Shown piece by piece: positions 3,994 to 5,235 of a stretch of DNA of 5,235 bases. The notes beneath the pieces were generated by a model, which searched no databases, was not told where the DNA came from, and saw only the letters and a list, made by a program, of their open reading frames with translations. Source of the stretch: Spirochaetales bacterium (lineage in GTDB: Bacteria > Spirochaetota > Spirochaetia > DSM-2461). Made by a program: the position numbers and the translations under genes. The DNA lies in contig PDRU01000011.1 in the NCBI GenBank assembly GCA_002748225.1, forward strand, positions 1 to 5,235, given 5' to 3'. The stretch's first letter is position 1. The number at the start of each line of letters is the position of its first letter.

Positions 3994-5235
3994 TCAGGCT
4001 CCTTTTTCCAGTTTCAGGGTCCGGGTGGGCTGGTCGCAGATTTCGGGAGGTCCGTAATACTGAATGGCTCCGGGAAATGTGTAGGTTTCTTCCACGGCCC
4101 ATTTGTCCCTGTTCTCAGCGAACAGTTTGAATGGGGCTCCGTCCAGTTCCACCAGCGCTTTGCGGATAACCGGCTTGCGTGTACCGTGACGCTGTTCCAT
4201 GTTCATCATCATGGTAAGGGGTACGCCTCCGGGAATCCATTCCGACGCGCTCTTGTGGAGATCGGCCAGATTGGAAATATAGCCGGTCAGTCCCGCTGCA
4301 AGCAGAAGAAAAGCCGAATATCCCAGTCCGTAACAGTAGTCTGAGTCGAAATTGGAAGGGAACGCGCAGCGGCCTTCATAGCCGAAAAAGTGATTCAAAG
4401 CGCTGAAGTGTCCATTGTACTCACCTTTAAGTTTCAGCCGTTCCAGACGTTCTTCTACAAGTTCTATCAGCAGTTTTTCTGTTTCAATACGGGAAACCTG
4501 TACGTTGCCATGCGGGTCTCTGTCGTCCAGGAGCTGCTTCTGAATGGAACGGGGCAGGGACGAGAAAACATAGGAAGAGTCCCTGGAAAGTTCATGGTTT
4601 ACCCATTCCTGCTGGTCTTCCACACTGTGAAGGGTGGCAAAATATTCCGCGTCGCGGGCCAGCAGATCGTTAAGTTCGGCAATCAGCGCGCCAACCTCGG
4701 GGATAAATTCAATAAGCCCTTCCGGAACAAGAATAACGCCGAAGTTTAAGCCTTTGGCCGCTCGGGCCTGAATAACAGAGGTAATCTGTTTAACCACATC
4801 GTCCAGAGACATGTTTTTCTTTTTTACTTCCTCTGAGATAATACAAATGTTCGGCTGAGTCTGCAGGGCGCATTCCAGAGCAATATGGCTGGCGCTGCGT
4901 CCCATCAGTTTGATGAAATGCCAGTATTTTTTTGCGCTGTTGGCGTCTTTCTGAATATTGCCGATCAGTTCGCTGTAAGTTTTGGTGGCTGTATCAAAGC
5001 CGAAAGAAGTTTCGATATGCTCGTTTTTTAAATCGCCGTCAATGGTTTTCGGGCAGCCCACTACGGTAATGCCGCTGTTTTTCTTTTTAAACCATTCAGC
5101 CAGAACTGCGCCGTTGGTGTTGGAATCGTCTCCGCCAATAATAACAACGCCGTCAATACCGTATTTTTTGCAGGTGGCCAGGCTCTTTTCAAACTGTTCT
5201 TCGGTTTCCAGCTTGGTGCGGCCCGAGCCGATAAT
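3994..5235 (-). CDS. pfp: Pyrophosphate-dependent 6-phosphofructokinase, long type (5' end outside window)
   Basis: The frame is open from the right edge to TGA at 3994-3996, giving the C-terminal 413 residues; the start codon lies beyond 5235. Long-type PFPs are about 550 residues, so roughly 140 are missing, by inference. Numbering from the edge, GSGRTK is at 3-8, GGDDSNTN at 34-41, CPKTIDGDLKN at 61-71, MGRSASHIALECALQT at 111-126, PEGLIEFIPE at 171-180 and FFGYEGRCAFPSNFDSDY at 283-300. The second Asp of GGDD (37) and Lys63 of PKTIDGD mark PPi use; ATP enzymes have GGDG and GTIDND. Asp66 is the expected catalytic base. The enzyme reversibly phosphorylates fructose-6-phosphate with PPi in glycolysis and gluconeogenesis, in the cytosol. 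A GTG at 5059-5061 is internal, since conserved motifs continue upstream of it. A hairpin follows the stop; ppk2 lies downstream on the same strand with its own promoter. Confidence 0.93.
   Translation of the reverse strand: MIGSGRTKLETEEQFEKSLATCKKYGIDGVVIIGGDDSNTNGAVLAEWFKKKNSGITVVGCPKTIDGDLKNEHIETSFGFDTATKTYSELIGNIQKDANSAKKYWHFIKLMGRSASHIALECALQTQPNICIISEEVKKKNMSLDDVVKQITSVIQARAAKGLNFGVILVPEGLIEFIPEVGALIAELNDLLARDAEYFATLHSVEDQQEWVNHELSRDSSYVFSSLPRSIQKQLLDDRDPHGNVQVSRIETEKLLIELVEERLERLKLKGEYNGHFSALNHFFGYEGRCAFPSNFDSDYCYGLGYSAFLLLAAGLTGYISNLADLHKSASEWIPGGVPLTMMMNMEQRHGTRKPVIRKALVELDGAPFKLFAENRDKWAVEETYTFPGAIQYYGPPEICDQPTRTLKLEKGA

Noticed and set aside
3598..4344. Plus-strand open frames opposite ppk2 (3598-3885) and opposite the end of pfp (3958-4344)
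   Set aside because: Both mirror strongly conserved coding sequence; the second begins inside the intergenic hairpin. Neither has a credible translation start signal.
4390..4749. A 119-codon plus-strand open frame within pfp
   Set aside because: It is antisense to conserved pfp sequence, and its translation shows no family features.
5059..5061. GTG as the start of the phosphofructokinase gene
   Set aside because: The frame stays open to the window edge, and the upstream residues include the conserved GGDDSNTN and GSGRTK blocks, so this codon is an internal Val.
1..5235. A defence system, mobile element, CRISPR array, tRNA or riboswitch
   Set aside because: All sequence except about 180 bp is coding for recognisable or plausible single genes, and the gaps contain only the promoters, ribosome sites and hairpin listed.

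Overview
The window looks like ordinary chromosomal DNA of a bacterium with roughly balanced GC. Every gene I can read is intact except the last, which runs off the right edge. The most telling gene is a long-type pyrophosphate-dependent phosphofructokinase (GGDDSNTN, PKTIDGDLKN, GYEGR blocks), the kind known from spirochaetes such as Borrelia and Treponema, from Chlamydiae and from plants. With a GltS-like carrier and a class I-like PPK2, a spirochaete is my best guess. That is a family-level inference at moderate confidence, not a marker-gene result.

Layout. At 16-1437 (+) there is a GltS/ESS-type sodium-coupled carboxylate (glutamate-like) carrier with a strong Shine-Dalgarno. It meets, tail to tail with a 4-bp overlap, a minus-strand pair: an RsmE-like SPOUT rRNA methyltransferase (1434-2180) and, 12 bp upstream of it, a dCMP/cytidine deaminase-family gene (2193-2666). 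Divergent from the deaminase, 38 bp away, is a 122-residue protein I do not recognise (2705-3073, +). It ends 2 bp from the end of a minus-strand polyphosphate kinase 2 gene (3076-3867) that starts at TTG. A 126-bp intergenic gap (3868-3993) holds a perfect extended -10 promoter for ppk2 and an 11-bp perfect hairpin just past the stop of the phosphofructokinase gene (3994 to beyond 5235, -). There is no other gap longer than 40 bp.

How the genes relate. The deaminase and methyltransferase are probably one transcript from a promoter in the 38-bp divergent gap. Ppk2 and pfp lie in the same direction but are separated by a hairpin and a promoter, so they are probably separate units. Both use inorganic phosphate polymers (PPi, polyP) as energy currency, which is the only functional theme in the window. 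I saw no RNA genes, CRISPR, mobile elements, phage genes or defence genes, and I do not think the window contains a new multi-gene system. The items most worth checking are the unknown 122-residue protein, the non-consensus residues in the PPK2, deaminase and RsmE-like proteins, and the two terminator-free convergent junctions.
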